Below are positions 48,234 to 57,130 of a stretch of 64,000 nt of DNA, in pieces. The stretch covers positions 1 to 64,000 of the forward strand of contig NZ_BMOC01000006.1 in assembly GCF_014646875.1 (NCBI RefSeq), in the 5' to 3' direction. Positions within the stretch are counted from its first letter, which is position 1; each line of letters begins with the position of its first letter. Source of the DNA: Halobellus salinus (GTDB lineage: Archaea; Halobacteriota; Halobacteria; Halobacteriales; Haloferacaceae). The notes under the pieces are model-generated. The model was given only the letters and a program-made list of their open reading frames with translations. It searched no databases and was not told the DNA's origin. A program made the position numbers and the translations under genes.

Positions 48234-49220
48234 TTACGATTCGTTTTCCGATTTCGTGTGGAACGATGCCGCCGAGTCGAAGCTTGTGAGTTCGTCGATC
48301 CGCTGTTCAAGCTCCTCAATCTCGGTCTGAAGCTCTTGGGTATCCTCATCCGTGGCAGCTAATTGATCTTTCAGTCCTCGGAGCCGCGTCTCTTTGCTGT
48401 CCTCATTTACCTCGGCCTTCCGCACGTATTCGCTTTCGTTGATCTCGTATACGTCACGCTCGCTGAGTTCCACCACGTCGAGCGCATCGTCCACCTTGCT
48501 GGCATCCACGCTTGTGACGCGCTCGCGCTCAATCCCGGCGTCTTCCAACACATTCAGGACTTCCTCGTTGTCCTTTAGCGATCGATTTCGCCGTGTGGTT
48601 CGCTGGACGGATCCATACTGCGCGGAGACAGGGTGATCGTGGTGAAGTCGTGGGAGCAGAACACTTCGCACGTCTTGACGGAGATCGTTCGCGTTTCGTT
48701 GCACGTCTGAGAGGAGCGTGTAGAGGTTCACCAGTGCGGGCGTGTCCATCCCGTCGAGACTGGTTGGATCGTGACGTTCGAGCGCGTCGATCAGTAACAG
48801 TGCGTCAGAGTACACGGATATATCGGGTTCCACTCGGTCGCTCTCATCGCTAACACCGTCGTGAGTGTCGACTAACGGGGCACTCGTTGGCGACTCACTT
48901 TCGGTGAGCATCCCGTCTTGATCATCGATCGAAAACCGGGGGTGGAGACTCAAAATAGTCGCGTAGGGTTCGGCATCCGCGGGAAGGTTAGCAAGCTCGA
49001 AGTTCCCCCACCCCTCGGTAACGCGGTCATACAGCGTCTCGAACTGCTCACGCTGGAGTGGCACGGTTCCAGTGTCGTCGCGGTACTCGACGAGGATGCG
49101 ATGCTCTTGGACGCCCGTGATACGGAATGGCTTCCGAGAGAGCGGTGTGCGAAGGGTCGCATCCGGTGGCAGGTCCTCAACTGTTTCAACGAGGTTGTGC
49201 CAACTCGCGCTGAACGTCAT
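48234..49220 (-). CDS. Hypothetical acidic protein with C-terminal coiled coil
   Basis: 328 residues from ATG 49220 (MTFSASWHNLVETVEDLP); the upstream in-frame extension has no conserved character. The N-terminal 100 residues form a compact mixed domain (RKPFRITGVQEHRILVEYRD, REQFETLYDRVTEGWGNFEL). The middle is helical (LVNLYTLLSDVQRNANDLRQ) and the last 50 residues are a coiled coil (ATDEDTQELQTEIEELEQRI). No family is recognised. It lies between IS debris and the tRNA gene, in the position typical of cargo in integrated elements. Confidence 0.7.
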   Translation of the reverse strand: MTFSASWHNLVETVEDLPPDATLRTPLSRKPFRITGVQEHRILVEYRDDTGTVPLQREQFETLYDRVTEGWGNFELANLPADAEPYATILSLHPRFSIDDQDGMLTESESPTSAPLVDTHDGVSDESDRVEPDISVYSDALLLIDALERHDPTSLDGMDTPALVNLYTLLSDVQRNANDLRQDVRSVLLPRLHHDHPVSAQYGSVQRTTRRNRSLKDNEEVLNVLEDAGIERERVTSVDASKVDDALDVVELSERDVYEINESEYVRKAEVNEDSKETRLRGLKDQLAATDEDTQELQTEIEELEQRIDELTSFDSAASFHTKSENES

Positions 49221-49479
49221 ATCGGAGAGATACCATACCGATGAGGAAAAGCCCACGGACGACCCCGTCAGGAATCGTGTGTCGCTGTCCTGATCAGTAG
49301 TCAGGTCGATTGCGATCAGCGTTCGAAGCAGGTGTCCCAACTGTTCTATGACACGCTAACTTGTACAGCATCGGCAGGGATTTCATACAGTTTCACTTCT
49401 AATCGCAATGGCCTGGGCGTTGAGTCGACCATCGGTGGGACGTGCAGGCCAAAACCGCAGGACAGAAGCCGAACTCGGA

Positions 49480-49554
49480 TGCTCCGTCAGGGATTCGAAC
49501 CCTGGTCCTTGCCGTGAGAGGGCAAGATGATTGGCCGGACTACACCAACGGAGC
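49480..49554 (-). tRNA. tRNA-Glu (anticodon CTC)
   Basis: The acceptor stem GCTCCGT pairs with ACGGAGC plus discriminator A. The T arm contains GGTTCGAATCC. The anticodon stem CTTGCC/GGCAAG encloses the loop CTCTCAC, giving anticodon CTC for codon GAG. No intron is seen. CCA is not encoded. The 3' end faces the accessory region at lower coordinates. Confidence 0.96.
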
Positions 49555-49645
49555 GCGCTGGCAATTTCGAGTATCCCTGGAGTGGGTAAAACGGTTCCGT
49601 TTTGTCGCCAACCGGCGCCGCTCGGGTGCTCAGGATCCGGGCGGG

Positions 49646-50401
49646 TTACTCCCCGCTTTCGCTGTCGTTGTCGGACTCCGGCGCGTAGTCGTCGAGCACG
49701 GCGTTGATGTCGTTCTCGGGGACCGACCGGTACCCGTCGGCGGAGATTGTCGCGACAGTCATGCTCGCGGCGTTGAGTTCGTCGTCGCTCTCTAGGAGCG
49801 CTCGTACCGCCACCTCAACGCCGCCGTCCAGCGTGAGGTCCTCGGACCACTCGGCTTCGAGGAACTCTTGGATATCGTCGCGGCCGGACCCGATCGCTAC
49901 GGCACGCCACTCCTGCGGCGCACCCGAGGGGTCGGTCTGGAAGAGCCGGGGTTCCGCACCCGGCTTGCCACCGTCCATCCCAGCGACTAAGAGTGCGGCG
50001 CCGAAGGGGCGCGTCCCGCCGATCTGTGTCGTCTCCTGAATCTCGTCGGAAAGGGTCTTGGTGAGCGTCTCAACACCGACCGGCTCGCCGTACCGAAGCC
50101 GGTTCCGCTGGGCGCCGGTCCGCGCCCCCTCGATCAGCCGACGGGCGTCCGCGACGTGGCCAGCCGAGGCCGCGCCGAGGTAGTCGTCGAGTTTGTGAAG
50201 CTTCTCGATGCTATCGCCCTCCATCAGGGAGGAACTGGTGTGGCGCTGTGCGGCGAGCACGACGCCGTCGGCCGTCCGGATGCCCAGACTCGGCGCGCCG
50301 CGTTTGACCGCCTCGCGGGCGTATTCGACCTGATAGATCCGGCCGTCCGGGGAGAAAAGCGACGTGCCCCGGTCGTACGCCTGCTGGTCGTTTTGGTTCA
50401 T
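49646..50401 (-). CDS. psmA: Proteasome subunit alpha
   Basis: 251 residues. Starts with the alpha-subunit hallmark AYDRGTSLFSPDGRIYQVEY AREAV region that forms the gate and antechamber of the 20S proteasome. Fold markers include PSLGIRTADGVVLAAQRH and RPFGAALLVAGMDGG, with the helix DIQEFLEAEWSEDLTLDGGVEVA. The C-terminus is acidic (PESDNDSESGE) and lacks an obvious HbYX motif, as expected for an alpha subunit. Haloarchaea often have two alpha subunits; which this is cannot be decided here. Confidence 0.96.
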   Translation of the reverse strand: MNQNDQQAYDRGTSLFSPDGRIYQVEYAREAVKRGAPSLGIRTADGVVLAAQRHTSSSLMEGDSIEKLHKLDDYLGAASAGHVADARRLIEGARTGAQRNRLRYGEPVGVETLTKTLSDEIQETTQIGGTRPFGAALLVAGMDGGKPGAEPRLFQTDPSGAPQEWRAVAIGSGRDDIQEFLEAEWSEDLTLDGGVEVAVRALLESDDELNAASMTVATISADGYRSVPENDINAVLDDYAPESDNDSESGE

Positions 50402-50487
50402 CTACCCGGATTCGGGTCCGGGGACGGATAAAGCCACCACCGCCACACGATATTACCGGAACCGCCAGCCGCCGGCCGCACTCGCTG

Positions 50488-51024
50488 TCAGGCCGACTGC
50501 CCGTTGCGTCGCCGGTAAGTCACGAAATCGAACGCGTCGCGCTCGTCACGTTCGATTTCGATCCACTCGTCGGGATCGAACGCCGGAAACCGAGTGTCGC
50601 CAGGGTAACTGTCGTGGATTTCAGTGAGCACGAGGCGGGTGGCACGCGGGAGAAATTGGTCGTACACCCGCCCGCCGCCCGCGACGTACGCGGTGTCGAC
50701 TCCACGCGCTTGCGCGTCGGCGTCGGCGCGATCGATCGCTTCCGAAACGGAGTTGGCCACCACCGCACCCGGAGGCAGGTCCAGCGACTGGGTGGTGAGC
50801 ACGACGCTTGTCCGGCCCGGGAACGGCTCGCCGAGCGCGTCCACCACCGTCTCGTAGGTCCGCCGACCCACGATCACGGGGTGCCCGGTCGTTGTGCGTT
50901 TGAAATACGCCAGATCCTCGGTGAAATGCCACGGCATCCCGTTGTCCCGACCGATCACTCGGTTCTCCGCCACCGCGGCGATCAGCGCGATGTCAACGGA
51001 CGAACCGGTAGCGGCGTCGGTCAC
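50488..51024 (-). CDS. folA: Dihydrofolate reductase
   Basis: 178 residues. NADPH-dependent reduction of dihydrofolate to tetrahydrofolate in the cytosol. Key elements: IALIAAVAENRVIGRDNGMPWHF (substrate loop; Glu/Asp site follows in EDLAYFKRTT), VIVGRRTYETV (NADPH site), AYVAGGGRVYDQFL and the C-terminal EIHDSYPGDTRFPAFDPDEW. The start overlaps the thymidylate synthase stop by four bases (ATGA), so the two folate enzymes are co-translated. Confidence 0.95.
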   Translation of the reverse strand: MTDAATGSSVDIALIAAVAENRVIGRDNGMPWHFTEDLAYFKRTTTGHPVIVGRRTYETVVDALGEPFPGRTSVVLTTQSLDLPPGAVVANSVSEAIDRADADAQARGVDTAYVAGGGRVYDQFLPRATRLVLTEIHDSYPGDTRFPAFDPDEWIEIERDERDAFDFVTYRRRNGQSA

Positions 51025-52019
51025 TCCGCCACCCCGAACCGGATGCCGGGCGCGGGATCGTACCCCGAGAGCTCGATGTCGTCGACCGAGAGGTCCTCGA
51101 GCGGAACGTCCGCGACCTCGATCCCGGGGCGCGCCCGAGGCTCACGCGCACACTGCTCCAGTAACCCCGGCACGTGGTCGTCCCGCCCGTGGCCTTCGGG
51201 TTCGGGGGGCGCGGCCGACTCCAACCACGCTTTCACCTCGCGGTACTCATTGCGGTCGTCGACGGCGGCGACCCGCGACTGTACTGCGTCGAGGTTGTCG
51301 GCGTACCACTCTCCTCGCTCCCCCGCGCCGCAGTAGACGTGTGCGTCGACGATGGTGTGGGCGAACGTTCCCGGCTTGAACCCGGTCCGTCCCGCGATCG
51401 CGGTCGCGAGAAGCGAGTACGCCGCGATGTTGAACGGGACCCCCAAGGCGATGTCTCCGGAGCGCTGCGTGAGGTGGACGTTGAGGTCGTCACCCTGGAC
51501 GTTCAACACGAACGTGTAGTGACACGGCGGCAGCGTCGACACTGCGGCGTTGGCGGGGTGCCACGCACTGATCACGATCCGCCGGGAGGTGGGGTTCTCC
51601 CGAAGCTGATCGATGGCGTACGCGATCTGGTCGAACGTCCCCTCGTCGTTGCGCCACCGGTGGTCCTCGTCGGGCCACGACTCACCGGGCAGCCCGTCGT
51701 CCGGGACCGGGAACCGCCGCCAGAACCGGCCGTAGGCGGTGTCGAGGTGGCCCTCGTCGTCGGCCCACGCGTCCCAGATCCCCGTTTCCTCGCGGAGGTC
51801 CCGAATGTGTTCGTCGCCGGAGAGATACCACACGAGTTCGTGGAGCAGCGAATTCCACCGGGGCCCCGAGAGGTCCTTGGTGGTGAGAAGCGGGAACCCA
51901 TCAGCGAGGTCGATCGCGTAGTGGCGACTGAACGCGGCGACGGTGTCTACACCCGTCCGGTTCGGCTTGTACGCCCCGGATTCGAGGACGTCGGTGACGA
52001 GATCGAGGTATTGGCGCAT
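51021..52019 (-). CDS. thyA: Thymidylate synthase
   Basis: 332 residues from ATG 52019 (MRQYLDLVTDVLESG). Converts dUMP to dTMP with methylene-tetrahydrofolate. Motifs: folate/phosphate loop PNRTGVDTVAAFSRHY, LHELVWYLSGDEHIRDL, catalytic Cys in LPPCHYTFVLNVQ, and QRSGDIALGVPFNIAAYSLL with TIVDAHVYCG. Upstream reading to 52541 is open but runs through the region of the divergent lipoprotein and has no family match. It produces dihydrofolate, which the coupled dihydrofolate reductase recycles. Confidence 0.96.
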   Translation of the reverse strand: MRQYLDLVTDVLESGAYKPNRTGVDTVAAFSRHYAIDLADGFPLLTTKDLSGPRWNSLLHELVWYLSGDEHIRDLREETGIWDAWADDEGHLDTAYGRFWRRFPVPDDGLPGESWPDEDHRWRNDEGTFDQIAYAIDQLRENPTSRRIVISAWHPANAAVSTLPPCHYTFVLNVQGDDLNVHLTQRSGDIALGVPFNIAAYSLLATAIAGRTGFKPGTFAHTIVDAHVYCGAGERGEWYADNLDAVQSRVAAVDDRNEYREVKAWLESAAPPEPEGHGRDDHVPGLLEQCAREPRARPGIEVADVPLEDLSVDDIELSGYDPAPGIRFGVAE

Positions 52020-52105
52020 AACGGATGAGTTGTCCGACCGTGGCGCCCGCTGAATCTTGACTGTTCGGGTGCGGTCGTAGCACCACGTTGATATCCCATC
52101 GGGAC

Positions 52106-52363
52106 GTGACCGCAACGATTCCCTCCAATTCGCGACGCGAACTCCTGCGACGGGTCGGTGTTGCGACCACGGCGACGCTCGGAATGGGATCGTTGGCGGG
52201 GTGCGGCGCCGACACCGACACCGACATCGGCGGAGACGAGGACCCGCTCGTCGGACGGCAGCTGTACATCCACGACGACGTCGACACCCCGGCCGATTTC
52301 CCGGCATCCGTCGACGATATCGGCGACGATATCGGCGACGCCGCGGCGGCGCAGCGCGGGTGA
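52106..52363 (+). CDS. Small Tat-exported lipoprotein
   Basis: 85 residues from GTG 52106. A twin-arginine motif (NSRRELLRRVG), hydrophobic stretch and lipobox GSLAGC mark a surface lipoprotein. The mature part is only about 55 acidic residues (DTDTDIGGDEDPLVGRQLYI, DDIGDDIGDAAAAQ) and has no recognised domain. Divergent from thyA. Confidence 0.6.
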   Translation: MTATIPSNSRRELLRRVGVATTATLGMGSLAGCGADTDTDIGGDEDPLVGRQLYIHDDVDTPADFPASVDDIGDDIGDAAAAQRG

Positions 52364-52392
52364 GAAGGCAGCGTCCTGGCGGAGCCGAGGAA

Positions 52393-52884
52393 CTACGCTG
52401 ACGATTCGATGGTCTTTGTCGGCGTGACCCACACCACGAGATCCTCCTCGCGACGGACGATCCCCTCGATGAACTCTCCGCGGTCCATCGGCGGCTCCTC
52501 GATATCGTCCATAGAGACGCGGTCGACCTGATGGACCGCATCCACCAGCCATCCGACCGCGGCGTCGTCCGCGAAGCTGTCGGCGTCGAAGATCACGATC
52601 CGCCGAGCCTCGCCGTCGTCGCCGACGTTCAGAAGCGTCTTCGGATCGACAATGGAGGTGGTGCGGCCGCGGAGATCCATTACCCCCTCCACGAAACCGG
52701 GGGCGTTCGGAACCGGTGTGACCGACCCCCGGTCGACGATCTCGGAGACGTAGTTGATGTCGACACAGTAGGTCTCGCCTCCGAGCTCGAACTCGAGCAC
52801 CTGTATCTTGCGGGCGGTGTCGTCGGCGTCGTCTGTGGCAGCCGGCGCCGACGCGCCCGCCGCCGCGGATCGTTGGTTCGACAT
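52393..52884 (-). CDS. cheW: Chemotaxis coupling protein CheW
   Basis: 163 residues from ATG 52884 (MSNQRSAAAGA); an upstream ATG (52947) would add an unrelated Arg/Pro-rich leader. CheW links transducers to CheA. Domain features: IQVLEFELGGETYCVDINYV, PNAPGFVEGVMDLRGRTTSI and FIEGIVRREEDLVVWVTPTK. Divergent from the cheB-cheA-cheR-cheF operon. Confidence 0.92.
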   Translation of the reverse strand: MSNQRSAAAGASAPAATDDADDTARKIQVLEFELGGETYCVDINYVSEIVDRGSVTPVPNAPGFVEGVMDLRGRTTSIVDPKTLLNVGDDGEARRIVIFDADSFADDAAVGWLVDAVHQVDRVSMDDIEEPPMDRGEFIEGIVRREEDLVVWVTPTKTIESSA

Positions 52885-52989
52885 GGGGTGTGGCCGGCGA
52901 CGCGGCAGTCGCCGGGGGCTATCTATAATCGCAGGGAGGTCGCTCATAAATCTACCCACACCATTATCACGAGTGATTTCTGACGGGGA

Positions 52990-53190
52990 GTGCTTAAGAT
53001 GATCAGTCGAAAATCACGGAACGAGATGAGCGGACACGAGCACTCCGCGGTCGGCCGCCGACGGGTTGTCCAGCCGCAGCGCGTCGATCCGCGGGGGTGG
53101 AGACAGGTGCCCACCGCAGCGGCCACACGTCGACGCTCGGCGGGTCGGCGCTTCGAGGGCGTTGACCGGACCGGGGGGGCGACGCAATGA
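52990..53190 (+). CDS. Doubtful small ORF upstream of cheB
   Basis: 66 codons, Arg-rich (RRRVVQPQRVDPRGWRQ), no motif. Its TGA overlaps the cheB ATG (ATGA), which could mean translational coupling, but the composition is unlike neighbouring acidic proteins and it may simply be leader DNA. The region upstream of it carries the promoter of the chemotaxis operon. Confidence 0.22.
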   Translation: MLKMISRKSRNEMSGHEHSAVGRRRVVQPQRVDPRGWRQVPTAAATRRRSAGRRFEGVDRTGGATQ

Positions 53191-54392
53191 GCACGGCTGC
53201 CGGACCCGGCGACGGCAGCGGGACGACCCGGGCGGTTGTCGTCGACGACTCCCGGTTTATGCGGACCCTGATCCGCGGGCTCTTGGAGGACGGCGGCATC
53301 GAGGTCGTGGGGGAGGCCAGCGACGGGTCGGCCGCGCTCGATGCGGTGATCGAACACGACCCGGACGTGGTGACAATGGATATCGAAATGCCCAGCATGA
53401 ACGGCATCGACGCGGTCGAGGAGATCATGGGCGAACGCCCGACACCGGTCCTGATGCTGTCTGCGCACGCCGAGGAGAACGCCGACGTGACGTTCGAGGC
53501 GCTGGATCGGGGCGCGGTCGACTTCGTGACCAAGCCCGGCGGGGAGGTCACCTCGTCGATGCCGCGGGTGAAGCGGGAACTGGTGGCGAAAGTCGAGTCC
53601 GCAGCGCGGGCGGACCTTTCGGCGACGACCCGGCTGTCGTCGGCCGCCAGCGACAACGGCGGAACCGCGGCCGCCGCAGCCGGGGCCGAGGGGGCCACGA
53701 CCGCCGGCGGATCGGGGGCGGCCCGTCGGTCGAGTAGGGCCGGGCGGCGGTCCGACAACGCGACCGGGGCGGCGGAGGCGAGTCCAGCGGGTCACGCCGC
53801 AGCGGCCTACCCCGACGTGGGCACCCTGGTCGTCGGCGCGTCGACCGGCGGCCCCAACGTGGTCGAGCGCGTTCTCACCGACCTCCCGCGGGAGGCGAAC
53901 CTCCGGGTGCTGGTCGTCCAACACATGCCCGAGGGGTTCACCGAGCGGTTTGCGACCCGGCTCGACGGCCGCTCGGACTACGATATCCGAGAGGCCGAGT
54001 CCGGTGAGCGGCTCGAACCCGGAGCGGTTCGGGTCGCACCGGGTGACTACCACCTCGTGACCACGAGCGACCGGAACGGGCGGCTCCGGCTCGACCTCAC
54101 CGAAACCGAGCCGGTCCACGGGGTCCGCCCCGCAATCGACATCACGATGGCGTCGGCGGTCGAGACCGTCGAGGGGCCGCTGTGTGCGGTGCTTCTCACC
54201 GGGATGGGGCGCGACGGCGTCGACGGGGTTGGCCGGGTGGCCCGCAACGGTGGCCACACGGTCGCACAGGACGAGGAGACGTCGGCGATCTTCGGGATGC
54301 CTCGCCGGGCGATCGAGTCCGGGCGTGTCGACACGGTCGCACCCGCCGAAGGGATCGCGGAGAGCGCGCTGGCGTACTTCGCGGAGGAGTGA
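53187..54392 (+). CDS. cheB: Chemotaxis response regulator / protein-glutamate methylesterase CheB
   Basis: 401 residues. N-terminal receiver (AVVVDDSRFMRTLIRGLLED, Asp in VVTMDIEMPSMNG, Lys in FVTKPGG; about 10-130), then an Ala/Gly-rich linker of about 70 residues. The methylesterase domain has Ser in VVGASTGGPNVVERVL, His in VVQHMPEGFTERFA and Asp in LLTGMGRDGVDGVGR. It demethylates transducers to adapt the taxis response. First gene of a tightly packed operon; cheA follows by two bases. Confidence 0.96.
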   Translation: MSTAAGPGDGSGTTRAVVVDDSRFMRTLIRGLLEDGGIEVVGEASDGSAALDAVIEHDPDVVTMDIEMPSMNGIDAVEEIMGERPTPVLMLSAHAEENADVTFEALDRGAVDFVTKPGGEVTSSMPRVKRELVAKVESAARADLSATTRLSSAASDNGGTAAAAAGAEGATTAGGSGAARRSSRAGRRSDNATGAAEASPAGHAAAAYPDVGTLVVGASTGGPNVVERVLTDLPREANLRVLVVQHMPEGFTERFATRLDGRSDYDIREAESGERLEPGAVRVAPGDYHLVTTSDRNGRLRLDLTETEPVHGVRPAIDITMASAVETVEGPLCAVLLTGMGRDGVDGVGRVARNGGHTVAQDEETSAIFGMPRRAIESGRVDTVAPAEGIAESALAYFAEE

Positions 54393-54394
54393 TC

Positions 54395-57130
54395 ATGGAC
54401 GAGGAACTCTATCAAGAATTCATCACTGAGTCCGAGGAGAGCATCACACAACTAAACAACGCGCTGCTGGAACTCGAGTCCAACCCCGACGACGACGACG
54501 CGATCGACGACATCTTTCGGCAGGCCCACACGCTGAAAGGCAACTTCGGGGCGATGGGGTTCGAGAACGCCTCAACGGTGGCTCACGCGGTCGAAGACCT
54601 CCTCGACGCCGTCCGACAGGACGAGATCGAGGTCACCCCAGGGCGTATGGACTTGGTCTTCGACGGCATGGACGAGATCCTTGAGATCCTCCACGACATC
54701 GAGGAACACGGCGAGTCCCAACGGGACCCGACGGACCTCGTGACCGAGATCCGTGCGGCCGCCGGGTCGGACGACAGTGACGGCGGTGTGGCCACGGGCG
54801 GCGAAGCCGACGAAGCCGACGCCGCCGACGCTGCCGTCGCAGACAGCCCGGAACGGGAAACCGGCGACGACAGGACGGACAACGGCGCGCTCGCGCGAGT
54901 CCGCGAACGGGCTGCCGAGGTGCTCGACCGCGACGACCCCGCCGTCGCCGATGCCGACACCCTCGTCCACGCGCGGGTCTCACTCGACGCGGGCGATATG
55001 AAGGGCGTCGACGGCGGGTTGTTCGTCAGCAGCCTCCCGGACGACCTCGCGGTGGTGGGTGCGGATCCGGCGTTGGACGCCATCGAAGAGGGCGCCTTCG
55101 GAGACGACTTCGTGCTCTTCGTCGCCGACACCTCGGCTGCGGAGTTGGACGCGGTCCTCGGGAACGTCTGGAAAGTGGAGTCAACGTCGGTGACCGAGGT
55201 GACCGGGGAACTCGGCGCCGACTCCGGAACGGGAGATGGGGGCCCGGCTGCGCCGGGTGGCGGTGCCGAATCCGACGCCGACGCGGGCGGCGACGCAGCG
55301 AACGCCGACGCCGACGCGGGCGGCGACGCAGCGAACGCCGAATCCGACGCCGACACCGGAGCGGGATCGACGCCAGCCGGCACCGATACCGTGCCGGCCG
55401 ACGACGCCGTCCCGGGTACCGGGACCGTGCCCGACAGCGGCGTCGACCCCGAGTCGGCGTCGGCGGCCGTCGACGCGGTCGTCTCCGCGTACACTGGGGA
55501 CGGTAACTCCGGCGACACGCCGTCGGAACCGGCACCGGCGACCGACACCGAGACGGCCCGGAACCGGAGCGCTGACGTCGTCGACGACAGTGCGGAAACG
55601 GCTGTCAGCGGCGCCGAGACTGACACGGGTGGCGACGACCGTGATACCGGCGCCGACCCCTCCGGCGGCGATAGCGGCGATCCCACGGCCGACGGGGCCG
55701 AAACCGCGGCCGAGGCTGCCACTGCAACCGCGGCCGAGGCTGCCACTGCAACCGCGGCCGAGGCTGGTAGCGACAACGCGGCGGCCGACGATTCCCCGGC
55801 AGCCGGCGGTAGTGACTCGTCCGGGCAGCCCGCGGCCGGGTCGGAGACCACCGGGTCCGACGACGGGGACGACGGCGGGGACGACGGCGGGGACGACGGC
55901 GACAGCGAATCGACCCCCTCGATCTCCGAAGTCAAGTCCGTGCGGGTCGACGTCGACCAACTCGACGAGCTCCACAGCCTGGTCGAACAGCTCGTGACCA
56001 GCCGGATCAAGCTCCGGCAGGCTGTCGACAGTGAGGCCTCCGCAGGCCGAGATACGTTAGACGAACTCGACAAGATCTCCTCGAATCTCCAGGACACCGT
56101 GATGGATATGCGCTTGATCCCGCTGAAGAAGGTGTTCGACAAGTTCCCCCGGCTGGTCCGGGATCTGGCGCGCGAGGAGGACAAACGCGTCGACTTCTCG
56201 GTGGAGGGTGAGAACATCGAACTCGATCGGACGATCCTCGACGAGATATCCGACCCGCTCATGCACGTGCTCCGGAACGCGGTCGACCACGGTATCGAAC
56301 CGCCCGACGAACGGGAGGCGTCGGGCAAACCCCGGACCGGATCGGTTGAGCTCCGGGCCGAGCGGGAACACGACACGGTTGTGATCACCGCCGAGGACGA
56401 CGGCGGCGGGATCGACGCCGACGTACTCCGGGAGAAAGCCGCCGAGAGGGGGATCCGACCCCGCGAGGACCTCGACGACCTCCCGGATGAGGAAGTCTAC
56501 GACTACATCTTCCACCCGGGGTTTTCCACAAACGACGAGATCACCGACGTGAGCGGCCGCGGGGTCGGGATGGACGTTGTCAAGACCACCGTGGAGTCAC
56601 TGGACGGGTCAGTGAACGTCGACAGTACCCTCGGAGAGGGAACGACGGTCTCGATCCGGCTGCCCGTGTCGGTGGCGATCATCAAGGTCTTGTTCGTGCA
56701 GACCGGCGGTCGGGAGTTCGGAGTCCCGATCAAGTATATCGACGAGATCGCAAACGACACTCGGGTCCAGCGGGTCGACGGCGCGGAGGTCATCGTCCAC
56801 GACGACCACATCTTCCCGCTGATCCGGCTCCAGGAGGCGCTCGGGATGGGTGAGAGCGGACACACCGGCGGGATGACTGTTCGGATCCGTCCGGCCGACC
56901 GGCAGATCGCGCTCCGGTGTGACGACGTCTCCCGACAGGAGGAGGTGGTCGTCACGCCGCTGCAGGGGCCGCTCAAGGGGACCGAGGGGTTGTCCGGCAC
57001 CGCGGTCGTCGGCGACGGGAACGTCGTCCCGATCCTCGACATCAATTCGCTGTCGGTGCCCGACGATGGCAAACAGGCACAGCGTGAGTGGACCCCGCCC
57101 GAAGCCGAGGCGGAGGGGGCGGCGGACTGA
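54395..57130 (+). CDS. cheA: Chemotaxis histidine kinase CheA
   Basis: 911 residues. Hpt domain with His45 in FRQAHTLKGNFGAMGF, a P2-like region (about 170-280), and an unusually long low-complexity acidic/Ala-rich linker (about 285-510, with repeats GGDAANADADA and AAEAATAT). Dimerisation domain (DQLDELHSLVEQLVTSRIKL), ATPase domain (HVLRNAVDHGIEPPDE, DDGGGIDADVL, GRGVGMDVVKTTVE) and C-terminal CheW-like domain (VLFVQTGGREFGVPIKYIDE) follow. It phosphorylates CheY and CheB in response to transducers. It overlaps cheR by one base. Confidence 0.97.
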   Translation: MDEELYQEFITESEESITQLNNALLELESNPDDDDAIDDIFRQAHTLKGNFGAMGFENASTVAHAVEDLLDAVRQDEIEVTPGRMDLVFDGMDEILEILHDIEEHGESQRDPTDLVTEIRAAAGSDDSDGGVATGGEADEADAADAAVADSPERETGDDRTDNGALARVRERAAEVLDRDDPAVADADTLVHARVSLDAGDMKGVDGGLFVSSLPDDLAVVGADPALDAIEEGAFGDDFVLFVADTSAAELDAVLGNVWKVESTSVTEVTGELGADSGTGDGGPAAPGGGAESDADAGGDAANADADAGGDAANAESDADTGAGSTPAGTDTVPADDAVPGTGTVPDSGVDPESASAAVDAVVSAYTGDGNSGDTPSEPAPATDTETARNRSADVVDDSAETAVSGAETDTGGDDRDTGADPSGGDSGDPTADGAETAAEAATATAAEAATATAAEAGSDNAAADDSPAAGGSDSSGQPAAGSETTGSDDGDDGGDDGGDDGDSESTPSISEVKSVRVDVDQLDELHSLVEQLVTSRIKLRQAVDSEASAGRDTLDELDKISSNLQDTVMDMRLIPLKKVFDKFPRLVRDLAREEDKRVDFSVEGENIELDRTILDEISDPLMHVLRNAVDHGIEPPDEREASGKPRTGSVELRAEREHDTVVITAEDDGGGIDADVLREKAAERGIRPREDLDDLPDEEVYDYIFHPGFSTNDEITDVSGRGVGMDVVKTTVESLDGSVNVDSTLGEGTTVSIRLPVSVAIIKVLFVQTGGREFGVPIKYIDEIANDTRVQRVDGAEVIVHDDHIFPLIRLQEALGMGESGHTGGMTVRIRPADRQIALRCDDVSRQEEVVVTPLQGPLKGTEGLSGTAVVGDGNVVPILDINSLSVPDDGKQAQREWTPPEAEAEGAAD

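Noticed and set aside
49480-49554. Integrase attachment site with a duplicate of the tRNA 3' end
   Set aside because: I could not find a second copy of the tRNA end in the window, nor an integrase gene.
54583-56388. Minus-strand Ser-rich 601-codon frame
   Set aside because: Shadow of cheA; the plus-strand gene has all kinase motifs.
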